NCBI GenBank assembly: GCA_963922205.1 | Contig: CAWUHX010000046.1 | Span: forward strand, 1,302,001 to 1,366,000 | Length of the DNA: 64,000 nt | Source: Romanomermis culicivorax | Lineage: Eukaryota > Nematoda > Enoplea > Mermithida > Mermithidae | Reading direction: 5' to 3' | Shown here: piece after piece, positions 48,301 to 56,715 of the stretch | Layout: each line of letters opens with the position of its first letter | Numbering within the stretch: position 1 is the stretch's first letter | The notes under the pieces: model-generated | What the model was told of the DNA's origin: nothing | Seen by the model: only the letters and a program-made list of their open reading frames with translations | Databases searched by the model: none | Made by a program: the position numbers and the translations under genes

Positions 48301-51084
48301 CATATTAGATCGGTCATTATTCAAATCAATCATCAAGTTTTTGCGCACAAGCCAGGTTGATCTGTAACTTGCGGAAAAAATTTGGTTGCACAGATTAATT
48401 TTTAGTTCCTCACTCTAAAATTGATAAATTTGCTTAATTTTATCCGAAATATGACTAAAAGTTACTTCCCGTGTATTTCATTCAGTGCCTGACTTTTAAA
48501 ATTGAATTCCTGAGTTTTGGGTGAGAAATCAAAAGTCTGGCTAAAGTAACTTGTTCGATAAGATTTTGATTTAAAAGCCTCTAAAACGTCGGAAAATGCA
48601 TTTTTTCAGCACATTCTTCTGCAACTGCTGATAATGATCATGATCTTTTGGCCATTTGATTAGTGGAAGAGGGGATCTTATATGCCTGGAACCAGTAATT
48701 TACCAATCACAATTATTTATCAAAAGCTATTGTTTTCAAATGATATACATAAAGCATATAAAAGCGCGATTTCGGACTTGAGGATCTTTGGCGCTTAGCA
48801 GCAGGAGAAAATTTTAGATTATGATATTCTATAGCGGTAGAAAACGAATATTTTTAATACCTTTTTGCTGCATGACGGGTTTATTTTTTTCAGTGAATTC
48901 AATGTGTTTTCAGTGAGGCAAACTAAAATTAAAAAATTAGGCAAACAATAATGAATCTGGATGGCTTTTCAGATAGCAAGAACCACTACCATTTTCCAAA
49001 ACCGATGGAGATTTAATAATTTTCCAAATGCAAAAAGTTATGTTCAGCAAAGCCAAAAATTATAAAATGCCGCAAAACGATTTTGTAAAAATAATCAAAA
49101 AAATCTTGATTTCCGTCAAATACAAGGAAAAAACAATACAAGATCAAACATTCATAAATAACATGCTAGTTTTTCAAGGCTATAAGCATAAGCTAGGCCG
49201 ACATTTTCTAACTGCTCAACAGAAATGCATAGATGATTTGAAATTTCTTTTCCATTTCAAAATGCATATAAATACATCTCCGCGCAGGAAAACCTAATCA
49301 AAAGGGTGGTTAGGCTCTAATTTTCACAAGCCAATTTGGCTTGTGCCGCTAAATTTTTAGGAGCCAATCAGAATTTTTGGGAGCCATGGCTCCCAATTGG
49401 CTTAAAAAACCCTGAAGGTCACGTTTGGTTATTTGTGATAAGAAAAACGTTGAATGTAATGACAATGTGATTTTTTCCTTCAATGCATTATGACATTATG
49501 GTTGACGAATAATTTTTAGTCTTCACCTCCTGAAAAAGTATGCTTAAAAATCGTCCAATTTCCATAATTAACGAAGAATTATTCAATAATATTATGTTAA
49601 AAGCAATGATATGGTGTCCAAAACTTTTTGAGATAAAATACTGTTTCAAATTGAGTGTTCTATATAATTTCTATTGTGTTCAAAAAGTTCTATAGTAAAC
49701 CTTCGTGTGAACAATGACTGATGTTGGTCATTCCTCAATTTACAAGCATTTAACAAAATAAAAAAAATAAATCTTACATCTGAGAGAAAGTTTTCAAGGA
49801 GCTGTTTTGAGATTAAGCAAAAAATGAAATTCTAAACAAATATTTTTTCGGCAGACAAGAAGGGCATGCTATCTCTGGCTACCATTTCAGATTTTTTGAC
49901 CCATTTCCAATAATCGTAGATCGGATTGATTTTCGTTTTTTGTCTTAAATAACAGAAAGATTTTGTTTATTTCTCATTCCCCTGTCTCGTTTCATTTCTC
50001 CTTTTTCAAAACAGCAATTAGTATTTAAAAGTAATAAGATGGGTCATTTTTTATTTTCAATGTTAATTTACAATCAATAATAGACAAGTAAACAAGTATG
50101 TAAAATGGCGAGTGTGTGCGCGTGCTACACTTTATGAACTGAACATATTTTTTTGACCCTTGACCAGGTTTGTTAGAGGTCTCTGACCCAACCCGTGACC
50201 CGACTCGGTATTCTCTGGCCCGATACATCCTTATCATTGGTCGTGCGCGCATTGTTCAATTTTTGATACATTAGCCCAGTCTGGGACGTGCCTATAGTTA
50301 CATATAATGTGTGTTGCTCGCCGAGCATCCTCGGAGGAGTAGAAAAATTTTCTAATACCCCGAGCATGTTCAGCAAGCAAATTTTTTGTGCTCGGGGTTC
50401 TGCTCGCCGAGAAGCTTGCTCGGAGGTGTGCTCGCCGATCATATCCGAGCACAGCTCCAAGCATGCTCGACGAGCAACGAGCAGAAGTATAAACCGGGCT
50501 TTAGTATATAAGCAAGGAAACTCACTAAACGGCGCCTGTATCAAAATGCCTTGATTATCGGCCGTGCCGATAGGCCTAATTTGGTGGCTATCGACTATTA
50601 TCCAAATATCGTCGTTATCGCCCGCTCCGAGCATCCGTAAACGTATTTTCGGCCCATAGACGGCCGTCACTTCGGCTATGCAACGGATGGATGGAAAACG
50701 TGGGTCGTAGGCTTCCAAAATCATTTCGTCGTCGAATTTATTGGGCGGTGGATCGGGCGCCTAGAAATATAAATAAGATTGAGAAATAAGACATTTTTTT
50801 CAAAACTAGCCAAATTTTACCTGCCAAAAACAGTCGGCGGGAGCAGCCACGGCGTTAGTTTGCGCCAGATACGCATCCCAATTGAAATCTTAATGATGAA
50901 AAGTATTGTAATAGCGCATTTTATCAAAAAGTTATGATTGTCAACTCTAGATTCCATCGATCTTAAATCAACGAAAATTTACATTTTTGTGACACCTTGT
51001 GTTTCAATTTTTTCAAAGAACAAAAGATGAGCTACAGCTTACACTTTTTCACCTACCTTCCGCGATTTTCTTCGTATTGCTCAT
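30174..51084 (-). CDS. Scm: Scm-like Polycomb-group protein (2 MBT + SLED + SAM), 13 coding exons, 715 aa
   Basis: Joined minus-strand exons are 51084-51057, 50888-50821, 50760-50526, 44318-44230, 44171-44011, 43652-43377, 41333-41154, 40792-40476, 38898-38728, 38571-38347, 36625-36470, 36401-36295 and 30308-30174. All are GT-AG and phase-consistent, totalling 2,148 nt with stop. Order: MBT1 (about residues 11-110), MBT2 (about 118-205), a Ser/Thr/Ala-rich linker, SLED (about 450-580) and a C-terminal SAM (about 640-710). This architecture is that of Sex comb on midleg/SCMH1/SCML2, nuclear proteins that bind methyl-lysine through MBT repeats and link to PRC1 by SAM polymerisation. The N-terminus is only about 10 residues before MBT1, so the zinc fingers of the insect protein are absent, as in vertebrates. 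SFMBT has four MBT repeats and is less likely. Confidence 0.93.
30511..31022. mobile_element. Second copy of the ACAGCGA-iteron MITE
   Basis: The left arm (30515-30595) and right arm (30865-31022) carry multiple ACAGCGA/TCGCTGT motifs with TTGAGA or TCTCAAA spacers, as at 11070-11987. The right arm has about nine units. The interior block around 30740-30850 is homologous to 11170-11300 in inverse orientation. TSD uncertain (AAGCAGAA versus AAGAAGAA). It lies in intron 12 of the Scm-like gene. Confidence 0.65.
31216..31369. mobile_element. 154-bp palindromic MITE, TA target
   Basis: Perfect inverted ends AAGCCGCATTTATACTTCAC... extend at least 23 bp, flanked by TA on both sides (31214-31215 and 31370-31371). 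The size and TA duplication fit a Tc1/mariner-type MITE. It lies in intron 12 of the Scm-like gene. Confidence 0.8.
32262..35373. repeat. GGGTAAAATCG iteron clusters bounding about 3.1 kb
   Basis: Many copies of a GGGTAAAATCG-type unit occur at 32285-32545 and again at 35100-35370. The outer boundaries are inverted: TTGGCCCAAATTACAG (32262) and CTGTAATTTGGGCC (to about 35373). This may be one element with iterated arms, later expanded by the insertion at 33311, but I found no TSD, so its integrity is unproven. Confidence 0.5.
33311..34814. mobile_element. 1.5-kb hAT-like element, AGGGTTCATACA ends
   Basis: Inverted ends AGGGTTCATACA and TGTATGAACCCT are flanked by CAATACCC (33303-33310) and GAATACCC (34815-34822), 7 of 8 identical. 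Inside are TTCCAGGT repeats near both ends and a segment (about 33500-34430) related to 48560-49414. No transposase is recognised. Confidence 0.65.
36295..36401 (-). CDS. Scm: Scm-like gene, coding exon 12 (SAM, first half)
   Basis: Encodes VSKWTVDEVTRFVYNASDSA and ADLFKRQ, helices 1-2 of a SAM domain with its conserved W and V positions. Phase 1 in, phase 0 out. Confidence 0.9.
36470..36625 (-). CDS. Scm: Scm-like gene, coding exon 11 (linker before SAM)
   Basis: A Gly/Ser/Thr-rich linker (GSTTGGAVLIRGRHISGG then SSSSTGTERGS). Phase 1 in and out. It joins exon 12 at a Val codon. Confidence 0.82.
38347..38571 (-). CDS. Scm: Scm-like gene, coding exon 10 (SLED, second half)
   Basis: Contains the C-terminal SLED helices (AWKYLAQVLDRLQTCPHLL) after a Gly/Ser-rich insert, then CTACEPAHPSQP. 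Phase 1 in and out. Confidence 0.88.
38728..38898 (-). CDS. Scm: Scm-like gene, coding exon 9 (SLED, first half)
   Basis: Reads VVYLNAHCSTGRYLDRTK then RFGPSGVNHVMRACLQMLID, matching the Scm-like embedded domain pattern (VN-x-C-x2-G-x-YLD ... FGPG-x2-VL). The GTGAGA donor lies inside a frame that stays open, but the phase match to exon 10 supports it. Confidence 0.9.
40476..40792 (-). CDS. Scm: Scm-like gene, coding exon 8 (linker)
   Basis: A Ser/Asn/Ala-rich disordered linker with polar repeats (STTNNNSSQN). It leads directly into SLED at its C-terminal DTCD. Phase 2 in, phase 1 out. Confidence 0.85.
41154..41333 (-). CDS. Scm: Scm-like gene, coding exon 7 (linker)
   Basis: A low-conservation linker with a basic PRAKKTIAAA segment and a Pro/Ser-rich end. 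Assigned by codon composition, splice sites and exact phase match with both neighbours; it has no domain of its own. Confidence 0.8.
41890..42070 (+). repeat. Dispersed ~180-bp repeat, copy 3
   Basis: Third copy of the family at 2385 and 3100. It starts CAGACTACCCCATAGGGAGG and ends CTTGGGGACCTCTGGTCT. Located in intron 6 of the Scm-like gene's neighbourhood, between exon 6 and exon 7. Confidence 0.6.
42202..42566. mobile_element. ~365-bp mariner-like MITE
   Basis: The left end CAGGGTGTCAAAAAAGGCT and right end AGCTTTTTTTGAGACAACCTG are inverted relatives of mariner-type termini, with TA on the right. A block from its interior (GTTGCATAACTTTTCTCCAA in inverse) reappears at 44700-44940, a broken second copy. 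Confidence 0.6.
42574..43109. mobile_element. ~535-bp hAT-like MITE, TAGGGATRGGCC ends
   Basis: The left end TAGGGATAGGCCAG and right end with GGCCCATCTCTA are inverted. Subterminal repeats around GGATCCGGATC (42595-42650) recur near 43010-43070. Flanks CTGTATAT and ATTTATAT match at 6 of 8. Abuts the mariner-like MITE at 42202. Confidence 0.5.
43377..43652 (-). CDS. Scm: Scm-like gene, coding exon 6 (MBT2 end and linker)
   Basis: Starts YDSRDIFPVGWW, the conserved end of the MBT2 fold, then a basic patch (KRKRGGHQG) and a Ser/Thr/Pro-rich linker. Phase 2 in and out. Confidence 0.92.
44011..44171 (-). CDS. Scm: Scm-like gene, coding exon 5 (MBT2 core)
   Basis: Carries FQIGQKLEACDTRDPVFVCP, ATVKDVK and VEFDGW, the core of MBT2. 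The donor splits an Arg codon completed in exon 6. Confidence 0.92.
44230..44318 (-). CDS. Scm: Scm-like gene, coding exon 4 (MBT1-MBT2 link)
   Basis: Encodes the inter-repeat helix region (SRFSKMKKAALAAGNYAPPE then CFID), including the APPECF motif that opens MBT2. Phase 1 in, phase 0 out. It lies across a 6.2-kb intron from exon 3. Confidence 0.88.
45350..45694 (-). mobile_element. Partial copy of the GTGCCAATTGGCAC family
   Basis: Ends in GGCACAAAAAAACACTG near 45694 and contains the palindrome TTGTGCCAATTGGCACAA at about 45603, as in 54542-55379. The other end is not identifiable. Confidence 0.55.
45836..46050. mobile_element. Diverged CATACCTGTA-family MITE fragment
   Basis: G/C runs, CTTGGCCTAACC, AAAATTTTGAAAAAAG and GGCCTGTTTTGGG blocks follow the same order as in the complete copies at 16029 and 28644. 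Terminal repeats have decayed. Confidence 0.45.
46487..46634. mobile_element. ~150-bp palindrome-rich MITE
   Basis: Starts AAGGCCGGTTCATACTTCTG after a TA and contains repeated CGAGCATGCTCG and GCTCGGCGAGC palindromes. The right end GTATGAACC is a degraded inverse. Related to 50295-50504 and, at its ends, to 31216-31369. Lies in intron 3 of the Scm-like gene. Confidence 0.5.
47056..47846. mobile_element. 791-bp hAT-like MITE with exact 8-bp TSD
   Basis: Starts CAGGCTTTTTTTTCGTCA and ends TGACTAAAAAAAAGCCTG, flanked by AATGAAAT on both sides (47048-47055 and 47847-47854). Both arms contain TTAGGAGCCA-type repeats. No transposase. It is in intron 3 of the Scm-like gene. Confidence 0.82.
48044..49414. 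mobile_element. ~1.37-kb relative of the GGAGCC-repeat MITE family
   Basis: Starts CAGGGTTTTTTTC and ends AAAAAACCCTG. Subterminal GGCTCCTA/TTAGGAGCC repeats appear in both arms, and the middle (48560-49414) is similar to 33500-34430. A 20-bp unit (CCAATACGAATGTCAACAGG) is duplicated at 48107-48146. No TSD is found, so the limits are provisional. Confidence 0.45.
50295..50504. mobile_element. ~210-bp palindrome-rich MITE next to the exon 3 donor
   Basis: The right end GAAGTATAAACCGGGCTT followed by TA (50504) is the inverse of the start of the 46487 element. The interior holds many CTCGCCGAGC and GAGCATG palindromic units. The left end is decayed. It stops about 16 bp before the GTGAGT donor of Scm-like exon 3. 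Confidence 0.5.
50526..50760 (-). CDS. Scm: Scm-like gene, coding exon 3 (MBT1 core)
   Basis: Carries the MBT1 core: LEAYDPRFPSIRCIAEV, the LRLRM strand, the DNDDIWIIVDSHQIRPIG segment and QAPF. Most MBT repeats read MKLEA at the first motif, where this has MILEA. The donor is GTGAGT at 50525-50520, about 20 bp from a MITE in the intron. Confidence 0.93.
50821..50888 (-). CDS. Scm: Scm-like gene, coding exon 2 (MBT1 start)
   Basis: Encodes DFNWDAYLAQTNAVAAPADC then FWQ, matching the F-x-W-x2-YL...APxxCF opening of an MBT repeat. Phase 1 in, phase 0 out. Confidence 0.9.
51057..51084 (-). CDS. Scm: Scm-like gene, coding exon 1 (start)
   Basis: Encodes MSNTKKIAE plus one base of the next codon, then a GTAGGT donor. 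In-frame stops (TGA, TAA) lie just upstream of the ATG, supporting this start. Confidence 0.8.
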
Positions 51085-51536
51085 TTCGTTGTTGAATTAG
51101 AGACGTCAAATGCGGTCAACAACATGTATAGATGAACAAAACATAAATGCATATACAATCGATTTCTATAAATGTAAGGGCAAACCGAGATATGTATAGA
51201 ATATCAGAATATAAGACGTTCAAAATGGCATCCGTAATGACAATGGTAACGTTTTCAAAACTTTCGTAAAATATTTAAAAAATCACAAAAAAATGGGTTC
51301 GCACGCGGAAAAAAAATGCTGATTACTCACTCCGCCTTCCCCCGATTCTCTCCTCTTAAGAAAGAGGTTGAAACATTTTTCCCATTTCCGTCAAGTCATT
51401 TTTCTGCTAAAAAATACTGACGAATGATTTATTTTGGCGCTTTAAGCCTAGATTTGAGCCTTCCGATGTCTTTAGAGACGCTAATTCTCTAAAAACTATA
51501 ACAAATGGAAATTTTCGAGCTTGAAGTCAAGTTCTG

Positions 51537-51650
51537 ACAGACAAAGCGAAGTGATTGTAAGACCATCGAACCAGAAGCATAAAAGCAAAGTGATTGTAAT
51601 ACCATCGAACCAGAAGCATAAAAGCGAAGTGATTGTAAGACCACAGCAGA
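51537..51650 (+). repeat. 39-bp tandem repeat, about 2.7 units
   Basis: The unit begins AGCGAAGTGATTGTAAGACC and continues with ATCGAACCAGAAGCATAAA. Two full units are nearly identical and a third is partial. It lies about 450 bp upstream of the Scm-like start codon. Confidence 0.8.
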
Positions 51651-51749
51651 ATTCGGAAACTAAAGTTTCTGCATTCGCAAGTGAACAGTTTCAGATACAG
51701 GCTTTATTTGCAATTTTTGACAGTTGGCATTTCAAAATTTGATGTATTT

Positions 51750-52450
51750 GTCAAAATTTCATAATTTGATGTGCCATTAGTTTTTGGCACAAAAAATTTT
51801 GAGTCTTTGAGCCAATTGGCGCAAACTTTTCGACCAATAAAAGACTAAATTTCCTTGATTTTCAGGCATTTTAGGGACTTACAACGTTAAATGTACTGGG
51901 AGCTCGAGTCACTGAATGAATATAGACTTGATCAACTTGTACTTTTGTTTGAACCGAGAGCGAGCGAATTCTCTACGAAAGTTGGGAAGTAATGGTCCTA
52001 CCAAAAGTGCAGGTTGTCAATGACTGATAAATGACGAACTTCCTCTGTTACTGGAATTTACACTGGAAATTGAAATTCTCATTTTCGGTGTTGAATTCAA
52101 ATACAAAAAAGTGATAATGCTTCGACCAAAAATTAACGCAACTTTCGACGTAATTTTCTCTAGGAGTAATCACAGAAATCCTCAATTCCATCTCAACATC
52201 ATTGTTTGTTAGGAAGAAATTGGTAGCCGAAAATTAAAAGAAAACTTCATAAACAATTCTACAGAGATAATGAGTTCCTCGCAAGATTGCATTCCTTTTT
52301 GAATCTTAAACCATTTTCTCACACAGTTTTTCTTATTTCACTGACGAGATTAGATAAACAAGAGGGTTGACACGATTTGTACGTAGTGGGTACATGTAGC
52401 TTCCTATATTTTTTATCAAACTACTGGCCTGAAAGCTTACTAATGCGATG
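51750..52450 (+). mobile_element. Truncated copy of the GTGCCAATTGGCAC family
   Basis: From TTTTGGCACAAAAAATTTTG through GTGGGTACATG it follows 54570-55240 in the same order, including AAATTTCCTTGATTTT and a TTCACTGACGAGATTAGAT-like block. Ends are missing. Confidence 0.55.
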
Positions 52451-52696
52451 AACGTCTAACTACTGTAAAAATCTTAGAGGAAAATGATGATCCAAAGTCA
52501 AATTTCTTTTCCTGTGGATTTTCCGCTCAGAATTTTGTTCTAGGATTCTTGTACTGGCACCCGACAATTTAATTTTGTTTTTCAGTCATCAGCGATAAAT
52601 TTTGGTATACTTCCATTTTACATCTTTACTTCGTGGACCACATTCTGGATTCTAGCCAAATATTCCCTATTCCAAGATTTATCCTCAAAAAAATCA

Positions 52697-52950
52697 CACC
52701 TGTGAGAGGTGCGACCAGTTGAGGAGAGTAAACCTAAAATTTTAGGGAAGGGGTCACAAAATTTCCAAAATTTTGAGGCCCCATAGAAATCCCAGAAAAA
52801 GTCGAAAATTTTGATAATTTTCTCCAGAACAGCCAAAAAAGCTACTTTTTCGAAATTTTTCCGAGTTGAGGACGGGAATGCCAACATTTGTCTATAGAGT
52901 TAAGCTAAGTTGGGGGAGTCCCCCAATTCCCCGGCTCCAATTACAGGTAT
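52697..52950. mobile_element. Diverged CATACCTGTA-family MITE
   Basis: The left end CACACCTGTGAGAGGTGCGA and right end CAATTACAGGTATG resemble the outer element at 27042-28614, with the same internal order of blocks. Flanks are A-rich, so the TSD is ambiguous. Confidence 0.55.
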
Positions 52951-52975
52951 GCAAAAAAGCACGGGGAAAACACAG

Positions 52976-53999
52976 CACTGTTTTACCCCCAAATCGTGCT
53001 TTTTAGGGAAAAATATTCGGGAAGGGAATTTTGGGGATCGGATACAGAAAAAATGAAGTTTGGTGCATTTTAGAAGGTTATAATCTCAAAATTTTCTGGT
53101 GTTTCGCGCCGGTTATAACTTTAATCATTATTAAAAATGTAATATTACCTAGCTCAGGCGGGGCTTTTAGCATGTCTATCGTCATTTATCACTTCATGTA
53201 TAATAATTTCCATTATTTTAAACGTATTATCTGTATCTCATGTTTTAATTGGCAATCTTCAATAGGTTATCATTATATTTAATGAAGATTCGCATTTCTT
53301 CCTCGACAGTTTTTGAGCAACGTCAAACTTTTTGAAGCGATTATTTCTATCCTAACGTTACACAAAAATCCCAAATTCCTCATGGAAGTAGTTTCCGGAA
53401 ATTTCTACTCTTCTTACTCATATCTTTTCGGCCAAGTTCATGAGAGTTTACAAATAAATTATTGGTTTTAAAATTTTTCGGATAAAATTCTAGAAATTAC
53501 GACTTTTTAACACAAAATTTGAATCTAATTCTTGGAATAACTGTTCGGAAAATTGATTTTCCAGTGTCGCAGAATTTCAATACCCTAAAAAATTTAGTGG
53601 CGCATCGCGCCGGGAAGACTGATATCTTTTTTGGGCTCTCACTTGTCATCATAGAGGAACCGTCGATTTCTCACGTAATTCAAAGCTATTATGCTCTTGG
53701 ACAATTTGCTGGAAAATTTGTTCCACAAAGCTTGTAGATTAGACTTTAAACTCGAAAATTTCAATTTTTTCCTTAATTTTAATGAATTAACGGCTCTAAA
53801 AACACCAGAAGACTTGAAAAGGCTCAAACACACTTAAATGCATAAATAACTTGGCCAACCCTATACCCAACCCCCACCCAAACTTGGAAAAATTAGGAAA
53901 AAATGCCTTTCGTCCTAAAATCCTCGTTATTTGCTTGAAAATGTTCATAAACGCTTTATTTAAGTTTTTCTGAGCTTTTTAAAGCATTCTGATAATCAT
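52976..53999 (+). mobile_element. CACTG-family copy, left part
   Basis: Starts CACTGTTTTACCCCC and follows the interior of 27601-28577 (GCTCAGGCGGGGC, TTAAACGTATTATCT with an insertion) up to about 53830, then other repeat sequence. At 54000 it is interrupted by the nested element cluster. The matching right portion after 56094 is in the opposite orientation, so this is not simply one split element. Confidence 0.55.
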
Positions 54000-54217
54000 T
54001 TCTGGTCCATACCTGTACTTGGGGGGGTTGGGGGACCTCCCCCCCCAACTTGGCGAACCCAGTACCCAAAATCATTTACGGCCCCTCCCCCCCAACCCCC
54101 CCCCCCCCAGTTGGGAAAAAATTAAAAAAATTCGCCAAAAAGTGTATGTTTTTTGGCCTTTTTTCGGAAAAATTTCGACTTTTTCCTACCCCCCCCCCCC
54201 CCCCAACTGGTCGGAGG

Positions 54218-56064
54218 CACCGTTTTTTTCCTCAAATGGGGTGTTTTGAGGAAAAAAATTTCGAAATGAGGAAAAAAATTTTGGGTATGGTTCTCATTGA
54301 GGACAAAATTTTGGGGAATTCAAAACCGAAAAGATGCGTTTTGGCGGACTTAAAAGGGTCAAAATCTCAAAATTTTCCGGCGCTTCGCGCCGGTCATGGG
54401 TATAATCTTAACTATTTTCTATCAGGCGCGGCCGGCTCAACAGTTTCCATCAATCAAATTAGCTCATTTCATTTTCTAATCGTTAACAGTCCATTATGTC
54501 GCCCAAAATTGAGATTTTTCATCTATTCTCTCAATTTTTCCCAGTGTTTTTTTGTGCCAACATGGTTTTTGGCACAAAAAAATTTTGAATGGCACAAAAA
54601 ATTTTGAGCGTTTGTGCCAATTGGCACAAATTTTTTGGCTGGTCAAACATTAAATTTCCTTGATTTTTAGACGTTTTAGGGGCTGAAAATGCAGAATATT
54701 TTCGGCGCTTCGCGCCGGAATCAATTAATATAATATTTCCTATTCGTACATTTGACCCGAACGCGAACGATTTCTCTTTGAACAGTGTTGTAGTATCGTT
54801 GCAGCAAACTTTATAGGCTGTCAAGACTGATGAGTAAAAAGAAATTCTGAATATTCTCTCTTCATTCTGTCAGATTCGGATTTAAAACTGAAATTGTTAC
54901 TTTTTGTGTTTGATTGATTCAAATAGAAAAATCGATATCGTTGATAATGGCACAATGTTTCGATCGAAAATTAATACTATTTTCGACTTTATTTTCCCTA
55001 TTCTTTACATGGTTGTTAAATATACATAACAATGATATTCGTTCGTAGTCGAAAATTGAATCAATTTGAACTTCCTGAACAATTCTAGAGCTATTTAAAT
55101 TGTCTCAGCATTCCATTTCTTTTTGGGATTTCGTGAACTATTTTGTTGCACAGTTTTTTTTTCTCACTGACATGGTTAGATGAAAAATAGGTTGGGCACG
55201 ATTTTTACAAAAAAATTAATGCGTTAAACGTTAACTTTTTATCAAACTTTCGGCCTAAAACTTTTCCGCAGTTTTCATTAATGTCTCTAGCAAAAAAAAT
55301 TTTTTGTGCCATTGGCACAAATTTTTTTGGCCTCTTGTGCCAATTGGCACAAATGTCCGTGCACAAAAAAAAATCGCTGATTTTTCCTCTCGATGCTTGG
55401 AAGTTTTTAAACGTTTGCAACCTGGACTTTTGCGTTTATTGAAGATGGAAATTGAAGACATCATTTTAGACTGCGATTTTAGAACTTCTATTCATAAATA
55501 TCTGTTGGAGAGATTTATTTTCTAGCGTTTTAGAATATAAAAACCCGTAAATTATAAAAGTAAATTATAGAAATATAAAAACCCGTAAAACAAATTACAG
55601 TTCATCAGTTTGATTTTAATTTATTTCTCAACGTTGTGAAGGTTCATTTTCCAGCGTTTTAGAAAGTGAAAATCCAAAAAAATTTTCGGCGCTCTGCGCC
55701 GGACCAAGAGCTAAATAAAATTAGATGATTCTAATCGGAACCACCAAAATGTCAATAGAGCGGATAAATTCCTGAGAACTCTATCGTTGACATGCTTCAC
55801 CTGCTCCTGTAGAACACCAATATATTCTTCATGAGCTCATTTTTAACAAACATAACCATAATTTTCTCAATTTTTTCCTCATTTTTGCAGGTTTCTGACT
55901 CCGAATACATCAAAATGCTTGGGTATGCTCTTAAAATGCATAAAAAAGCATCCATAGCCACATTATAAGCGTTTTTAAAAATGAGGAAAATTTTTGGAAA
56001 ATGAGGAAAAAAATTTTGGGTCTGGTTCTCATGTGGAAAAAATCTTCGAGGAAAAAAAACGGTG
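54218..56064. mobile_element. 1,847-bp CACCG-ended hAT-like element, nested, exact 8-bp TSD
   Basis: Starts CACCGTTTTTTTCCTCAAAT and ends GAGGAAAAAAAACGGTG, flanked by GTCGGAGG (54210-54217 and 56065-56072). The arms carry TTTTCCTC/GAGGAAAA repeats where the related CACTG family has TTTCCAC/GTGGAAA. Two GGCGCTTCGCGCC palindromes and GCATAAAAAAGCATCC-like blocks are inside. It is itself interrupted by the element 54542-55379. Confidence 0.87.
54542..55379. mobile_element. 838-bp CAGTG/CGCTG-ended hAT-like MITE, innermost, exact 8-bp TSD
   Basis: Starts CAGTGTTTTTTTGTGCCAAC and ends GTGCACAAAAAAAAATCGCTG with a G-to-A type difference in the end. It is flanked by ATTTTTCC (54534-54541 and 55380-55387). 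Both arms carry the palindrome TTGTGCCAATTGGCACAA. Relatives lie at 45350-45694 and 51750-52450. Confidence 0.85.
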
Positions 56065-56093
56065 GTCGGAGGTCTTACAGGTATGTTCTGGTC

Positions 56094-56715
56094 ATGTCAT
56101 ATATCTCAAAAATTAGATTTAAATTTTGTGTTCATGAATCATATAATCGTAATTTTTAGAAATTTAACATTCAACAAATTTTAAAACCATTAATTTGTTC
56201 GTAACCTTTCATAAATTTGGCCGAAAAGCTATGGAGTCAGAAGCGTAGAAATTTTCCAAAAATACTTCCATGAAGCTTTTGAATTGGATTTACATTAAGA
56301 AAAGAACAAACGCTTCAATAAGTTGAGAAAGTTGACGTGTTGATCTTTCTCAAAAAATCTATGAAGGAAAAAATGTGGATTTTCGTTAAATATGAAGCCT
56401 AATATGCAAAATTGTCTATTAAACATTAAATAATACGTTTAGGATGATGAAAACTATTAAAGATTAAATGGTAAGTGAAGGTAGACATGCTAAAAGCCGC
56501 GCCTGAGCTTGGTTATTAATGATTATTAAAGTTATAACCGGCGCGAAGCGTCGGCAAATTTTGAGATTTGGACGTTGGACCTCAATGCACCAAAATGCAT
56601 CTTTTCAATATGAAAACCCCAAATTTCTCTTCCACGTTTGTGGAAAGACCTCAAAAATTTTTTCCACATTCCAGATTTTGTTTCCACATTATAGTGCAAA
56701 TGTGGAAAAAACAGT
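56094..56715 (-). mobile_element. CACTG-family copy, right part
   Basis: Follows 5510-6097 in the same orientation from TTTTGTGTTCATGAATC to GTGGAAAAAACAGTG (ending about 56715), including the GGCGCGAAGCG block and TTCCACGTTTGTGGAAA palindromes. The left end is lost at the cluster boundary. Confidence 0.6.

Larger units (their letters stand above)
54008..56085. mobile_element. CATACCTGTA-family MITE split by a nested insertion, exact 8-bp TSD
   Basis: The left end CATACCTGTACTTGGGG (54008) and right end CTTACAGGTATG (to 56085) are flanked by TTCTGGTC at 54000-54007 and 56086-56093. Once the inner element 54218-56064 and one TSD copy are set aside, the MITE is about 225 bp, the normal size for the family. 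Confidence 0.88.

Noticed and set aside
46846-50235. One 3.4-kb element between GATTAGGGATGTATCG and CGATACATCC
   Set aside because: The ends are inverted and similar to a hAT family, but no TSD is present and subterminal sequences do not match, so I did not annotate it as one unit.
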